Source: Streptococcus sp. WB01_FAA12 (lineage in GTDB: Bacteria; Bacillota; Bacilli; Lactobacillales; Streptococcaceae). From it: a stretch of 64,000 bases of DNA. The stretch's first letter is position 1, and the number at the start of each line of letters is the position of its first letter. The notes beneath the pieces were generated by a model. That model saw only the letters and a list, made by a program, of their open reading frames with translations. It searched no databases and had not been told where the DNA came from. The translations under genes were made by a program, and so were the position numbers. The DNA lies in the NCBI RefSeq assembly GCF_012843315.1, contig NZ_JABAEX010000001.1:1-64000 (forward strand). The letters are read 5' to 3'. Positions 55,863 to 64,000 of this stretch are shown here, in pieces.

Positions 55863-58559
55863 ATGTCACTTCAAAAATTAGAAAACTATAGCAATAAAGC
55901 CGTCGTCCAAGAAGAAGTCTTGATTTTGACAGAGCTATTAGAAGACATCACAAAAAATATGCTTGCGCCTGAGACTTTTGATAAAATCATGCAGTTGAAG
56001 AACTTGTCTACAAGCGAAGACTATCAAGGACTCAATAAATTGGTGACCAGCCTTTCAAACGAAGAAATGATTTATATTTCTCGTTATTTCTCAATTCTTC
56101 CACTCTTGATCAATATCTCTGAAGATGTGGATTTGGCTTATGAGATCAATCACCAAAATAATGTGGACCAAGACTATCTAGGAAAACTGTCAACAACCAT
56201 TAAGATGGTGGCTGAAAAAGAAAACGCGGCTACAATTTTGGAGCAGCTGAATGTAGTTCCAGTTTTGACTGCCCACCCTACTCAAGTACAACGTAAGAGT
56301 ATGTTGGATTTGACCAATCACATCCATACTCTTTTGCGTAAGTACCGTGATGTCAAACTAGGCTTGATCAACAAAGAAAAATGGCACACCGATCTCCGTC
56401 GTTATATTGAGATTATCATGCAAACGGACATGATTCGCGAGAAGAAATTGAAAGTAACCAACGAAATCACCAACGTGATGGAGTACTATCAAAGTTCTTT
56501 TTTGAATGCTGTTCCACGTTTGACGGCTGAGTATAAGAAACTAGCTAAAGAACAAGGTATCGAGCTCCAACATCCAAAACCGATTACCATGGGGATGTGG
56601 ATCGGAGGAGACCGTGATGGGAATCCTTTCGTAACAGCGGAAACCCTCAACAAATCAGCCTTGACCCAGTGTGAAGTCATCATGAATTATTACGATGAGA
56701 AGATTTATAACCTCTATCGTGAATTTTCACTGTCAACCAGCATCGTGAATGTCAGTGACAAGGTTCGTGAGATGGCTCTTAAGTCACAGGATAACTCCAT
56801 TTATCGTGAAAAAGAACTCTATCGTCGTGCCCTCTTTGACATCCAAGCTAAGATGCGGGCAACCAAGACCTATCTTATCGAAGATAAGGATGTTCATCCA
56901 AGATATGCTACCGCGGATGAATTTTACCAAGACTTGTTAGCTATCCGGGATTCTCTCCTTGAGAACAAGGGGGAATACCTGATCTCAGGAGAATTTGTCG
57001 AGCTGATGCAAGCAGTTGAAATCTTTGGCTTCTACCTTGCCTCTATCGACATGCGCCAGGATTCTAGCGTTCACGAAGCCTGTGTGGCTGAATTGTTAGC
57101 ATCAGCTGGTATCAACGATCACTATAGCGATCTGTCTGAAGACGAAAAATGTAGCCTTCTCTTAAAAGAGTTGGAAGAAGACCCTCGTATCCTCTCAGCC
57201 ACTCATGCTGAAAAGTCAGAACTGCTTGAGAAGGAACTGTCTATCTTTAAAGCTGCCCGCAAGTTGAAGGATAAACTGGGTGAAAATGTCATTCGTCAAA
57301 CCATCATCTCTCACGCAACAAGTGTATCCGATATGCTCGAACTAGCCATTATGCTTAAGGAAGTCGGCTTGGTGGATGCTCAAAAAGCCCGCGTTCAGAT
57401 TGTTCCCCTCTTTGAAACGATCGAGGACTTGGATCACTCAGAAGAGACTATGAGAAGATATTTCTCTCTACCTTTGGCTAAAAAATGGATTGCTTCAAAG
57501 GATAACTACCAAGAAATCATGCTTGGCTACTCTGATAGTAACAAGGACGGTGGTTACCTGTCATCATGTTGGACCCTCTACAAGGCGCAACAACAACTAA
57601 CTGCTATTGGAGACGAATTTGGCGTTAAAGTTACCTTCTTCCATGGTCGTGGTGGTACTGTGGGTCGTGGTGGTGGCCCAACTTATGAAGCTATTACATC
57701 CCAACCACTCAAATCTATCAAAGACCGCATCCGTCTGACTGAGCAGGGAGAAGTGATTGGAAACAAATACGGAAACAAAGATGCTGCCTATTATAACCTT
57801 GAGATGTTGGTTTCTGCAGCCATTAACCGTATGATTACCAAAAAGAAGAGTGATACCAACACATCAAATCGTTACGAAGCTATCATGGATCAAGTAGTGG
57901 ACCGTAGCTACGATATCTACCGTGATTTGGTCTTTGGAAATGAACATTTCTATGACTATTTCTTCGAGTCAAGCCCAATCAAAGCTATTTCAAGCTTTAA
58001 CATCGGTTCGCGTCCAGCAGCTCGTAAGACCATCACTGAAATCGGCGGTTTACGTGCTATCCCTTGGGTCTTCTCATGGTCACAAAGTCGTGTCATGTTT
58101 CCTGGATGGTATGGCGTGGGTTCAAGCTTCAAAGAATTTATTGATCAAGATCCTGATAATATTGAGATCCTCCGTGATATGTACCAAAACTGGCCTTTCT
58201 TCCAATCCCTACTCTCTAATGTGGACATGGTCTTGTCTAAGTCTAACATGAACATTGCCTTCGAATATGCCAAGCTCTGTGAAGATGAAGAAGTGCAAGC
58301 CATCTATTACACCATTTTAGATGAATGGCAGTTGACCAAGGACGTTATTTTAGCTATTGAAGGCTATGACGAACTCTTGGCTGAAAACTCTTACCTAAAA
58401 GACAGTCTAAACTATCGTATGCCTTACTTTAATATCCTTAACTACATCCAGTTGGAGTTGATTAAACGTCAACGTCGTGGTGAGTTGTCAACAGACGAAG
58501 AAAGATTGATCCACACAACTATCAACGGAATTGCAACAGGTTTGCGTAATTCAGGTTGA
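55863..58559 (+). CDS. ppc: Phosphoenolpyruvate carboxylase
   Basis: Carboxylates PEP with bicarbonate to oxaloacetate, which supplies aspartate in streptococci lacking a full TCA cycle. The 898-residue protein has the catalytic His138 ([11 protein letters not shown]), [13 protein letters not shown] (about 249-261), the loop [14 protein letters not shown] (near 597) and the C-terminal RNSG end typical of the family. GGAAAGG precedes the ATG. Confidence 0.97.
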   Translation: MSLQKLENYSNKAVVQEEVLILTELLEDITKNMLAPETFDKIMQLKNLSTSEDYQGLNKLVTSLSNEEMIYISRYFSILPLLINISEDVDLAYEINHQNNVDQDYLGKLSTTIKMVAEKENAATILEQLNVVPVLTAHPTQVQRKSMLDLTNHIHTLLRKYRDVKLGLINKEKWHTDLRRYIEIIMQTDMIREKKLKVTNEITNVMEYYQSSFLNAVPRLTAEYKKLAKEQGIELQHPKPITMGMWIGGDRDGNPFVTAETLNKSALTQCEVIMNYYDEKIYNLYREFSLSTSIVNVSDKVREMALKSQDNSIYREKELYRRALFDIQAKMRATKTYLIEDKDVHPRYATADEFYQDLLAIRDSLLENKGEYLISGEFVELMQAVEIFGFYLASIDMRQDSSVHEACVAELLASAGINDHYSDLSEDEKCSLLLKELEEDPRILSATHAEKSELLEKELSIFKAARKLKDKLGENVIRQTIISHATSVSDMLELAIMLKEVGLVDAQKARVQIVPLFETIEDLDHSEETMRRYFSLPLAKKWIASKDNYQEIMLGYSDSNKDGGYLSSCWTLYKAQQQLTAIGDEFGVKVTFFHGRGGTVGRGGGPTYEAITSQPLKSIKDRIRLTEQGEVIGNKYGNKDAAYYNLEMLVSAAINRMITKKKSDTNTSNRYEAIMDQVVDRSYDIYRDLVFGNEHFYDYFFESSPIKAISSFNIGSRPAARKTITEIGGLRAIPWVFSWSQSRVMFPGWYGVGSSFKEFIDQDPDNIEILRDMYQNWPFFQSLLSNVDMVLSKSNMNIAFEYAKLCEDEEVQAIYYTILDEWQLTKDVILAIEGYDELLAENSYLKDSLNYRMPYFNILNYIQLELIKRQRRGELSTDEERLIHTTINGIATGLRNSG

Positions 58560-58567
58560 TATTTTCT

Positions 58568-58597
58568 AAACTTCCTCTTTTTCTAGGGGAAGTTTTT
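58568..58597 (+). terminator. Terminator after ppc
   Basis: AAACTTCC and GGAAGTTT close a 12-base loop and are followed by TT. Confidence 0.85.
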
Positions 58598-58626
58598 GAA
58601 TAGTTTGAAAAATTCTAAAAATAGTC

Positions 58627-58654
58627 TTGACAAGTAATTGAAAAATGATATAAT
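58627..58654 (+). promoter_or_regulatory. Promoter of the trpXYZ leader
   Basis: TTGACA, 16 bases, TATAAT: a near-consensus sigma-A promoter. Confidence 0.88.
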
Positions 58655-58661
58655 TTAAACA

Positions 58662-58897
58662 TTCAGAAAGTAATCATTGAAGTTTTTTAGAGAGTCTGTG
58701 GTTGGTGGAAACAGATAAATGAAAGTGATGAAAATTGGGCTGAATGTTCTTAAGAATTTGAAATCATAAAAATTCGGTGAGCACACCTTACAGTGCAACT
58801 CGTGAATGCGAGAAAGAGCGATAGGGATATTCCCTATAATTGAGGTGGCACCGCGCATCGACGTCCTCACACAAGTTTTTTGTGTGAGGACTTTTTT
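58662..58897 (+). promoter_or_regulatory. T-box leader, tryptophan type
   Basis: The T-box sequence AATTGAGGTGGCACCGCG is at 58838-58855 and is followed by a strong terminator (GTCCTCACACAA with TTGTGTGAGGAC, 58863-58891, then T6). TGGC in the antiterminator bulge pairs with a GCCA tRNA end, and tRNA-Trp usually carries G73. A TGG triplet at 58736-58738 on the 3' side of stem I is the likely specifier. Uncharged tRNA-Trp would allow read-through into trpXYZ. The exact stem I fold was not computed. Confidence 0.9.
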
Positions 58898-58911
58898 GTT
58901 GGAGGAGACTT

Positions 58912-58944
58912 ATGGAATTTAAACGATGGCGTCGCTTGTTTTGA
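58912..58944 (+). CDS. 10-codon mini-ORF with a strong RBS after the T-box
   Basis: ATG 58912 follows GGAGGAG by 4 bases and encodes MEFKRWRRLF before TGA, with one Trp codon and three Arg codons. It lies between the T-box terminator and trpX, whose own RBS (AAAAGGAG) is 30 bases further on. It could be a leader peptide, a translational enhancer for trpX, or the relic of a gene lost from the operon. Too short for any homology call. Confidence 0.35.
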   Translation: MEFKRWRRLF

Positions 58945-58986
58945 GTGAAAAGAGTATAGTACAAGTGATTTAAAAGGAGAAAAAAT

Positions 58987-59982
58987 ATGAAAAATAAACG
59001 TTTAATTGGAATTATCGCTGGATTAGCAGTATTGGTAGTGGCTAGTTTGATCTATTCATCTATGAACAAGCCAGCAGCTAAGGTGGAGCAAAAAGTTGCT
59101 AAGGTTGGTGTCCTTCAATTTGTTAGTCACCCATCCTTGGACTTGATTTACCAAGGGATTCAAGATGGACTAGCTGAAGAAGGCTATAAGGACGATCAAG
59201 TAAGAATCGACTTTATGAACTCTGAAGGTGATCAGAGCAAGGTTGCAACCATGAGTAAACAATTGGTGGCAAATGGAAATGACGTTGTTGTTGGGATTGC
59301 AACACCAGCTGCTCAAGGACTTGCTAGTGCTACAAAAGACCTACCTGTTATCATGGCTGCTATTACAGACCCAATCGGTGCTAACTTGGTCAAAGATTTG
59401 AAAAAACCAGGTGGCAACATCACAGGGGTGTCAGATCATAACCCAGCTGAACAGCAAGTGGAATTGATTAAAACTTTGACACCAAATGTCAAAACAATCG
59501 GCGCTCTTTACTCAAGTAGCGAAGATAACTCAAAAACACAGGTAGAAGAATTCAAGGCTTATGCTGAAAAAGCGGGTTTGACAGTCGAAACCTTTGCTGT
59601 TCCTTCAACTAACGAAATTGCTTCAACTGTTAATGTTATGACAAGCAAGGTCGACGCAATCTGGGTTCCAATTGACAACACCATCGCATCAGCCTTCCCA
59701 ACAGTTGTTTCAAGTAACCAAACAGCTAAAAAGCCAATCTATCCAAGTGCCACTGCCATGGTAGAAGCAGGAGGACTGGCATCTGTAGTAGTTGATCAAC
59801 ATGACCTTGGGGTGGCTACTGGTAAGATGATTGCTAAAGTTTTGAAAGGTGAAAAACCAGCTGATACTCCAGTTAATGTCTTCTCAACTGGTAAATCAGT
59901 TATCAACAAAAAACTAGCGCAAGAACTTGGTATCACCATTCCGGAGTCTGTTCTAAAAGAAGCAGGACAAGTGATTGAATAA
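58987..59982 (+). CDS. trpX: ABC transporter substrate-binding protein, tryptophan (TrpX)
   Basis: A 331-residue binding protein of the ABC_sub_bind family: an N-terminal membrane anchor (about 5-24) with no lipobox Cys, then two Rossmann lobes (VGVLQFVSHPSLDLIYQGIQDGL; VVVGIATPAAQGLAS; ITDPIGANLV; PGGNITGVSD). Trp T-box control and the permease/ATPase behind it identify a tryptophan or tryptophan-precursor importer. RBS AAAAGGAG precedes the ATG. Confidence 0.9.
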   Translation: MKNKRLIGIIAGLAVLVVASLIYSSMNKPAAKVEQKVAKVGVLQFVSHPSLDLIYQGIQDGLAEEGYKDDQVRIDFMNSEGDQSKVATMSKQLVANGNDVVVGIATPAAQGLASATKDLPVIMAAITDPIGANLVKDLKKPGGNITGVSDHNPAEQQVELIKTLTPNVKTIGALYSSSEDNSKTQVEEFKAYAEKAGLTVETFAVPSTNEIASTVNVMTSKVDAIWVPIDNTIASAFPTVVSSNQTAKKPIYPSATAMVEAGGLASVVVDQHDLGVATGKMIAKVLKGEKPADTPVNVFSTGKSVINKKLAQELGITIPESVLKEAGQVIE

Positions 59983-60047
59983 AGATAAAGGAGGAGTTGG
60001 GGACATCTCCTCCCATTTTTACTAAAGAAAGAAATGAGTGAAAAATT

Positions 60048-60914
60048 ATGATAGTATCCATTATTTCTCAGGGGATGGTCTGGGCGATTCTAGGTTTGGG
60101 AATCTTTATGACTTTTCGAATTTTGAATTTTCCAGATATGACTACTGAGGGCTCTTTTCCTCTAGGAGGAGCAGTGGCTGTAACCTTGATAACACAGGGA
60201 GTCAATCCATTTTTAGCGACCTTGGCTGCAGTAGGAGCAGGTTGCCTAGCTGGTATGGCGACAGGTCTCTTATATACCAAAGGAAAAATTCCAACTCTCT
60301 TATCAGGGATTTTGGTCATGACTTCTTGCCATTCTATCATGCTGATGATTATGGGACGTGCCAATCTGGGGCTTCTTGGGACCAAGCAAATTCAGGATGT
60401 CTTACCTTTTGATTCGGACCTCAATCAACTCCTGACTGGATTTGTCTTTGTTGCTCTTGTAATTGCTCTCATGCTCTTTTTCCTTGATACTAAACTAGGT
60501 CAGGCTTACATCGCTACAGGAGACAATCCCGATATGGCTCGTAGCTTTGGTATCAATACAGGACGAATGGAACTCATGGGTTTGGTTCTTTCAAATGGGA
60601 TTATCGCGCTTGCAGGAGCCTTAATTGCTCAACAAGAAGGATATGCGGATGTTTCTCGAGGAATCGGCGTGATTGTCGTAGGGCTTGCTAGCTTGATTAT
60701 TGGTGAGGTTTTGTTCAAGAGTTTGACCTTGGCAGAGCGACTCATGACCATCGTTGTAGGGTCTATTGCTTATCAGTTCCTCGTCTGGGGAGTGATTGCT
60801 CTTGGGTTTAATACAAGTTATCTTCGTTTGTACAGCGCCTTGATTTTGGCAGTTTGCCTTATGATTCCAACCTTCAAAAGCAAATACCTGAAAGGAGTCA
60901 AGTTTAACAAATGA
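60048..60914 (+). CDS. trpY: ABC transporter permease, tryptophan (TrpY)
   Basis: A 288-residue permease of the branched-chain amino acid type with about eight hydrophobic segments (ILGLGIFMTFRILNFPDMTTEGSF near the start; GRMELMGLVLSNGIIALAGALIAQQEGYADVS is the cytoplasmic coupling region). It overlaps trpZ by 4 bases and lies 65 bases after trpX. Confidence 0.88.
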   Translation: MIVSIISQGMVWAILGLGIFMTFRILNFPDMTTEGSFPLGGAVAVTLITQGVNPFLATLAAVGAGCLAGMATGLLYTKGKIPTLLSGILVMTSCHSIMLMIMGRANLGLLGTKQIQDVLPFDSDLNQLLTGFVFVALVIALMLFFLDTKLGQAYIATGDNPDMARSFGINTGRMELMGLVLSNGIIALAGALIAQQEGYADVSRGIGVIVVGLASLIIGEVLFKSLTLAERLMTIVVGSIAYQFLVWGVIALGFNTSYLRLYSALILAVCLMIPTFKSKYLKGVKFNK

Positions 60915-61669
60915 CAGCAATTGTAGAATTAAAAAATGCTACCAAAGTCATCACGAATGGCTTTGATGAGGAAAAAATCATTCTGAATGATGTTTCTCTT
61001 GAAATTTTCGAACATGATTTCATTACCATCCTAGGTGGAAATGGCGCTGGGAAGTCAACGCTTTTTAACACTATTGCAGGTACCCTAACTTTAACAAGTG
61101 GAAGTATCCGTATCATGGGGGAGGATGTGACGCATTTTTCACCTGAAAAGCGGGCTAAGTACCTGTCTCGTGTCTTTCAGGATCCTAAAATGGGTACGGC
61201 TCCTCGTATGACGGTGGCGGAAAATCTCTTGATTGCCAAGTATCGTGGTGAGAAGAGAGGGCTCCTTCCTAGAAGGCTATCAAGTCACCGCGAGGAGTTT
61301 CAGGAAACCATTGAAAAAGTGGGAAATGGTCTTGAAAAACATCTCGACACTCCGATTGAGTTTCTATCAGGTGGACAACGTCAGGCCTTGAGTCTCTTGA
61401 TGGCAACCTTAAAGCGACCAGAGTTGCTCTTGTTGGATGAACACACAGCAGCTTTAGATCCAAAGACCAGTGTTGCCTTGATGGAGTTAACAGATGAATT
61501 TGTCAGCAAAGACCATCTGACTGCCCTCATGATTACCCACCATATGGAGGATGCTCTCAAGTATGGAAACCGTCTCATCGTTATGAAAGAAGGCCGTATC
61601 ATCCAAGACCTCAATAAAGAAGAAAAAGCTAAGATGAAAATTTCAGACTACTATCAACTGTTTGAGTAG
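60911..61669 (+). CDS. trpZ: ABC transporter ATP-binding protein, tryptophan (TrpZ)
   Basis: A 252-residue ATPase: Walker A GGNGAGKST near residue 43, signature LSGGQRQALSLL near 153, Walker B LLLLDEHTAALD near 175 and the H-loop MITHHMEDAL. It energises TrpXY. The start codon overlaps the trpY stop (AAATGACA). Confidence 0.92.
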   Translation: MTAIVELKNATKVITNGFDEEKIILNDVSLEIFEHDFITILGGNGAGKSTLFNTIAGTLTLTSGSIRIMGEDVTHFSPEKRAKYLSRVFQDPKMGTAPRMTVAENLLIAKYRGEKRGLLPRRLSSHREEFQETIEKVGNGLEKHLDTPIEFLSGGQRQALSLLMATLKRPELLLLDEHTAALDPKTSVALMELTDEFVSKDHLTALMITHHMEDALKYGNRLIVMKEGRIIQDLNKEEKAKMKISDYYQLFE

Positions 61670-61693
61670 ATAATTTTTAAATCAAGTATCCTT

Positions 61694-61731
61694 AAAAACT
61701 TAGAAGTAAGATTTCTACTTCTAGGTTTTTT
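61694..61731 (+). terminator. Terminator after trpXYZ
   Basis: AACTTAGAAGTA and TACTTCTAGGTT pair with one wobble and run into TTTTTT. Confidence 0.88.
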
Positions 61732-61779
61732 AGTGGCATTTAAACTTTATTTATATTTCTCTTTTCGTCTATTTTACTT

Positions 61780-61790
61780 TATAATATAAT
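61780..61790 (+). promoter_or_regulatory. Double -10 before the hypothetical gene
   Basis: Two TATAAT hexamers overlap by one base (TATAATATAAT), about 45 bases before the gene at 61836. Confidence 0.5.
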
Positions 61791-61835
61791 CGATTTAAGA
61801 ATTTCAAACTTTGATAAGTGTAAGGAGATAAAAAC

Positions 61836-62267
61836 ATGGCATATACACAAGAAGATTTTCAGGAATGGATTTTTCAGATTGGATTTAAGATGGATTATTT
61901 TACCAAGGAGTTTGCGGAGAAAGAAGGGCTAAATTTAGACTATAGCATTCAGTCCTTGGATGATTTGGAAGCTTGGATCTTGGCGCATTATGAAGATCAT
62001 CATGCTTTGATAGCGGACCGTAAGATGTTGGACTACCTGACAGTTTATATTGGCGAAACCTTTCGCAAGCATCTGGGTGGTAAGTGGTTTATTGACCTTA
62101 AAAATAAAAAGAACGCCTATTATTCTATGCCTGTATTGACCGATCCATCCTATAGAGGAGTGGTGTACAAAGCACCATTGACTTATGCAACGGCTTGCAT
62201 CAGTAGAAAAGATGGTCAGTATATTAGCAGAATATTGAAAAATAACCTCGAAAATCAAGTAAAATAG
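61836..62267 (+). CDS. Hypothetical protein
   Basis: A 143-residue soluble protein I do not recognise. It is acidic in the first half (YTQEDFQEWIFQIGFKMDYFTKEFAE, then LDDLEAWILAHYEDHHALI) and has a strand-rich second half (YIGETFRKHLGGKWFIDLKNKKNAYYSMPVL). RBS TAAGGAGA precedes the ATG. It is monocistronic, bounded by the trp terminator and the dnaG promoter. No motif for a function. Confidence 0.75.
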   Translation: MAYTQEDFQEWIFQIGFKMDYFTKEFAEKEGLNLDYSIQSLDDLEAWILAHYEDHHALIADRKMLDYLTVYIGETFRKHLGGKWFIDLKNKKNAYYSMPVLTDPSYRGVVYKAPLTYATACISRKDGQYISRILKNNLENQVK

Positions 62268-62277
62268 GATTGAATTT

Positions 62278-62304
62278 ATTCTAATCTTTCACAACTATTA
62301 GAAT
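62278..62304 (+). repeat. Perfect inverted repeat after the hypothetical gene
   Basis: ATTCTAAT and ATTAGAAT around an 11-base loop, 10 bases after the stop; no T run follows, so it is a weak terminator at best. Confidence 0.5.
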
Positions 62305-62321
62305 GATTGGCTCAGAAGATT

Positions 62322-62370
62322 CACTTTTACATGATAGCTGGAAATTTATGAAATAGTCTCATGTAAAGTG
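62322..62370. repeat. Inverted repeat upstream of the dnaG promoter
   Basis: CACTTTTACATGA and TCATGTAAAGTG are complementary except for one extra T, with a 24-base loop. It ends 10 bases before the -35 box. Confidence 0.6.
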
Positions 62371-62380
62371 TATGAAATGG

Positions 62381-62409
62381 TTTACTTTTTTTCAGAAATA
62401 AGCTATACT
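62381..62409 (+). promoter_or_regulatory. Promoter of dnaG
   Basis: TTTACT, 17 bases, TATACT, 38 bases before the dnaG start. Confidence 0.7.
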
Positions 62410-62447
62410 AGTTAACGTAAAACTATGATAAGATGGAGGTATTGTGT

Positions 62448-64000
62448 ATGGTTGACAAGCAAGTTATTGAAGAAATCAAAAACAATACCAACATTGTGGA
62501 AGTCATAGGCGACGTGATTTCTTTACAAAAGGCTGGACGGAACTATTTAGGGCTCTGTCCTTTTCATGGTGAGAAGACCCCTTCTTTCAACGTTGTGGAA
62601 GACAAGCAGTTTTATCACTGTTTCGGATGTGGTCGTTCAGGAGATGTTTTTAAGTTCATCGAAGAGTACCAAGGTGTGTCCTTTATGGAAGCTGTTCAGC
62701 TCTTAGGGGAGCGCGTCGGTATTCAATTGTCCATGCCTGTCCAGTCTCGTCCTCAACAGGCCTCCCCTCATCAAGCTTTATATGATATGCATGAAGAAGC
62801 TGCCCGTTTTTACCATGCAATTCTCATGACGACCAAGATGGGAGAAGAAGCAAGGGCTTATCTCTACAAACGTGGATTGACGGATGATGTTCTGAAGCAC
62901 TTCCAGATTGGACTGGCTCCAGCAGAGAGAACCTATCTCTATCAACGTTTGGCTGACAAGTTCGAGGAAAAGGATTTATTGGATTCGGGCTTGTTTTATT
63001 TGTCAGATGACAATCAGTTCTTGGATACCTTTTTCGGACGTATTGTCTTTCCTTTGACCAATGACAAGGGGCAGGTTATTGCATTTTCAGGTCGTATCTG
63101 GCAAGAAACGGATAGTCAGACTGCTAAGTATAAAAATAGTCGTTCAACTGCAATTTTTAATAAGAGTTACGAATTGTATCATTTGGATAAGGCAAAAAAG
63201 GGAACAGGTAAGATCACAGAACTCTATCTGATGGAAGGCTTCATGGATGTTATCGCGGCCTACCGTGCTGGTATAGAAAATGCTGTGGCTTCCATGGGAA
63301 CAGCTCTGAGCAAGGAACATGTTGACCACCTCAAACGCTTTACCAAAAAAATTGTTCTCAGCTATGATGGCGACAAGGCAGGGCAGGCAGCAACAGCCAA
63401 GGCTTTAGAGGAGTTAAAAGATCTCTCAGTGGAAGTTGTCCGAGTACCTGATGCCATGGACCCAGATGAGTATTTGCAAAAGAATTCTGCTGAAGACCTG
63501 GCTTACCTTCTAACCAAGACACGAATCAGTCCCATAGAGTTCTATATTCACCAGCTCAAGCCTGAAAATAGTGATAACTTACAGGCGCAAATTGAGTTCA
63601 TTGAAAAGATTGCGCCCTTAATCGCCAAAGAAAAGTCGATCACTGCGCAGAATTCTTACATTCACATTCTGGCGGATAACCTACCTTCCTTTGATTACCA
63701 GCAGGTAGAACAGATTGTAAATGAAAGTCGGATTGTTCAGAGACAGGAGAGAGTCAAAGAGGAGAAAACTCCAGCAGCGATTAGTTTACCTGTAACGCGA
63801 CAACTGACAGCAGTCATGAGAGCAGAGGCTCATCTCCTTTATAGGATGGCTGAAAATCCAGTTGTTCTAAATGACTACCGATTGAGAGAAGATTTTTTCT
63901 TCGATACCCCAGAATTTCAGATTCTTTACGAATTATTAAGTGTAGAGGGACAAATCGGATCAGAGGAGCTTTCTCATCAGACTCCTGAGGTTGAAAATGC
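62448..64000 (+). CDS. dnaG: DNA primase DnaG (partial, runs off the window)
   Basis: DnaG makes the RNA primers for replication. About 517 codons are visible, the frame staying open to base 64000. The N-terminal zinc ribbon has Cys37, His40, Cys58 and Cys61 (CPFHGEKTPSF, HCFGC). The catalytic TOPRIM core follows (LYLMEGFMDVIAAYRAG near 265; LSYDGDKAG near 305), then the C-terminal helicase-binding domain begins. GATGGAGGT precedes ATG 62448. Confidence 0.96.
   Translation, partial: MVDKQVIEEIKNNTNIVEVIGDVISLQKAGRNYLGLCPFHGEKTPSFNVVEDKQFYHCFGCGRSGDVFKFIEEYQGVSFMEAVQLLGERVGIQLSMPVQSRPQQASPHQALYDMHEEAARFYHAILMTTKMGEEARAYLYKRGLTDDVLKHFQIGLAPAERTYLYQRLADKFEEKDLLDSGLFYLSDDNQFLDTFFGRIVFPLTNDKGQVIAFSGRIWQETDSQTAKYKNSRSTAIFNKSYELYHLDKAKKGTGKITELYLMEGFMDVIAAYRAGIENAVASMGTALSKEHVDHLKRFTKKIVLSYDGDKAGQAATAKALEELKDLSVEVVRVPDAMDPDEYLQKNSAEDLAYLLTKTRISPIEFYIHQLKPENSDNLQAQIEFIEKIAPLIAKEKSITAQNSYIHILADNLPSFDYQQVEQIVNESRIVQRQERVKEEKTPAAISLPVTRQLTAVMRAEAHLLYRMAENPVVLNDYRLREDFFFDTPEFQILYELLSVEGQIGSEELSHQTPEVEN

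Overview
The window is a contiguous piece of a low-GC Firmicute chromosome whose gene content and order point to a mitis-group Streptococcus (S. mitis, S. oralis or S. pneumoniae relatives). The markers are a serine-rich repeat LPNTG adhesin, a LytB-type choline-binding glucosaminidase, CiaRH, PavA, PmrA, the comEA-comEC and coiA competence genes with SigX cin-boxes, and the runs trmFO-pyrH-frr, rpiA-deoB-punA-deoD, ybeY-dgkA-era-mutM-coaE and ftsW-ppc-trpXYZ-dnaG. Species cannot be fixed from this sequence alone. I saw no rRNA, tRNA, transposase, prophage or CRISPR array.

Layout. 1-870 is the 3' end of a serine-rich adhesin. 1.1-6.7 kb holds tRNA methylation, UMP kinase, ribosome recycling, cvfB, two small conserved genes and phoH. 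A convergent ald (6.7-7.8 kb) is followed by an unrecognised gene that looks frameshifted and by a GNAT enzyme. 9.3-12.2 kb is the competence operon comEA-comEC. 12.3-14.4 kb holds a decayed small secreted peptide and an ABC transporter. 14.5-15.9 kb is infC-rpmI-rplT behind a terminator-containing leader. 16.4-18.3 kb is pyrK-pyrDb behind a PyrR-type attenuator. 18.5-20.5 kb is lytB. 20.6-24.0 kb is an accessory-looking run: DUF2829, SDR, Nudix, GNAT, a standalone PEP-enzyme barrel and ASCH. 24.2-28.8 kb is pepN and ciaRH, followed by a small membrane protein, a MacB-type exporter and a U32 protein. 32.4-38.1 kb is nucleoside and pentose salvage, including a ClC channel. 38.1-47.7 kb is pavA, then ybeY to pmrA, rpmG-secG and rnr-smpB. 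47.7-54.4 kb holds a TehB-like methyltransferase, a CARF-nuclease protein, coiA, pepF, an O-methyltransferase and prsA. The window ends with ftsW, ppc, a tryptophan T-box controlling trpXYZ, a hypothetical gene and the start of dnaG.

How it works together. Two DNA-uptake loci (comEA-comEC, coiA) carry SigX-type boxes, and CiaRH, a known brake on competence, is in the same window. Three RNA-controlled operons are visible: an infC leader with an apparent AUA start, a pyr attenuator and a Trp T-box. The rpiA-deoB-punA-deoD run converts nucleosides to bases and pentose phosphates.

Most unusual content: (i) a CRISPR-less Card1/Can2-like CARF-nuclease gene between tehB and coiA; (ii) a chromosomal DUF2829 protein, the family of the Thoeris inhibitor Tad2; (iii) a free-standing PEP-utilising barrel that appears to lack the catalytic cysteine; (iv) a tandem hairpin element in the leader of deoD; (v) a 10-codon mini-ORF with its own strong ribosome binding site between the Trp T-box terminator and trpX. 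All calls come from reading sequence and translations; no database search was run.
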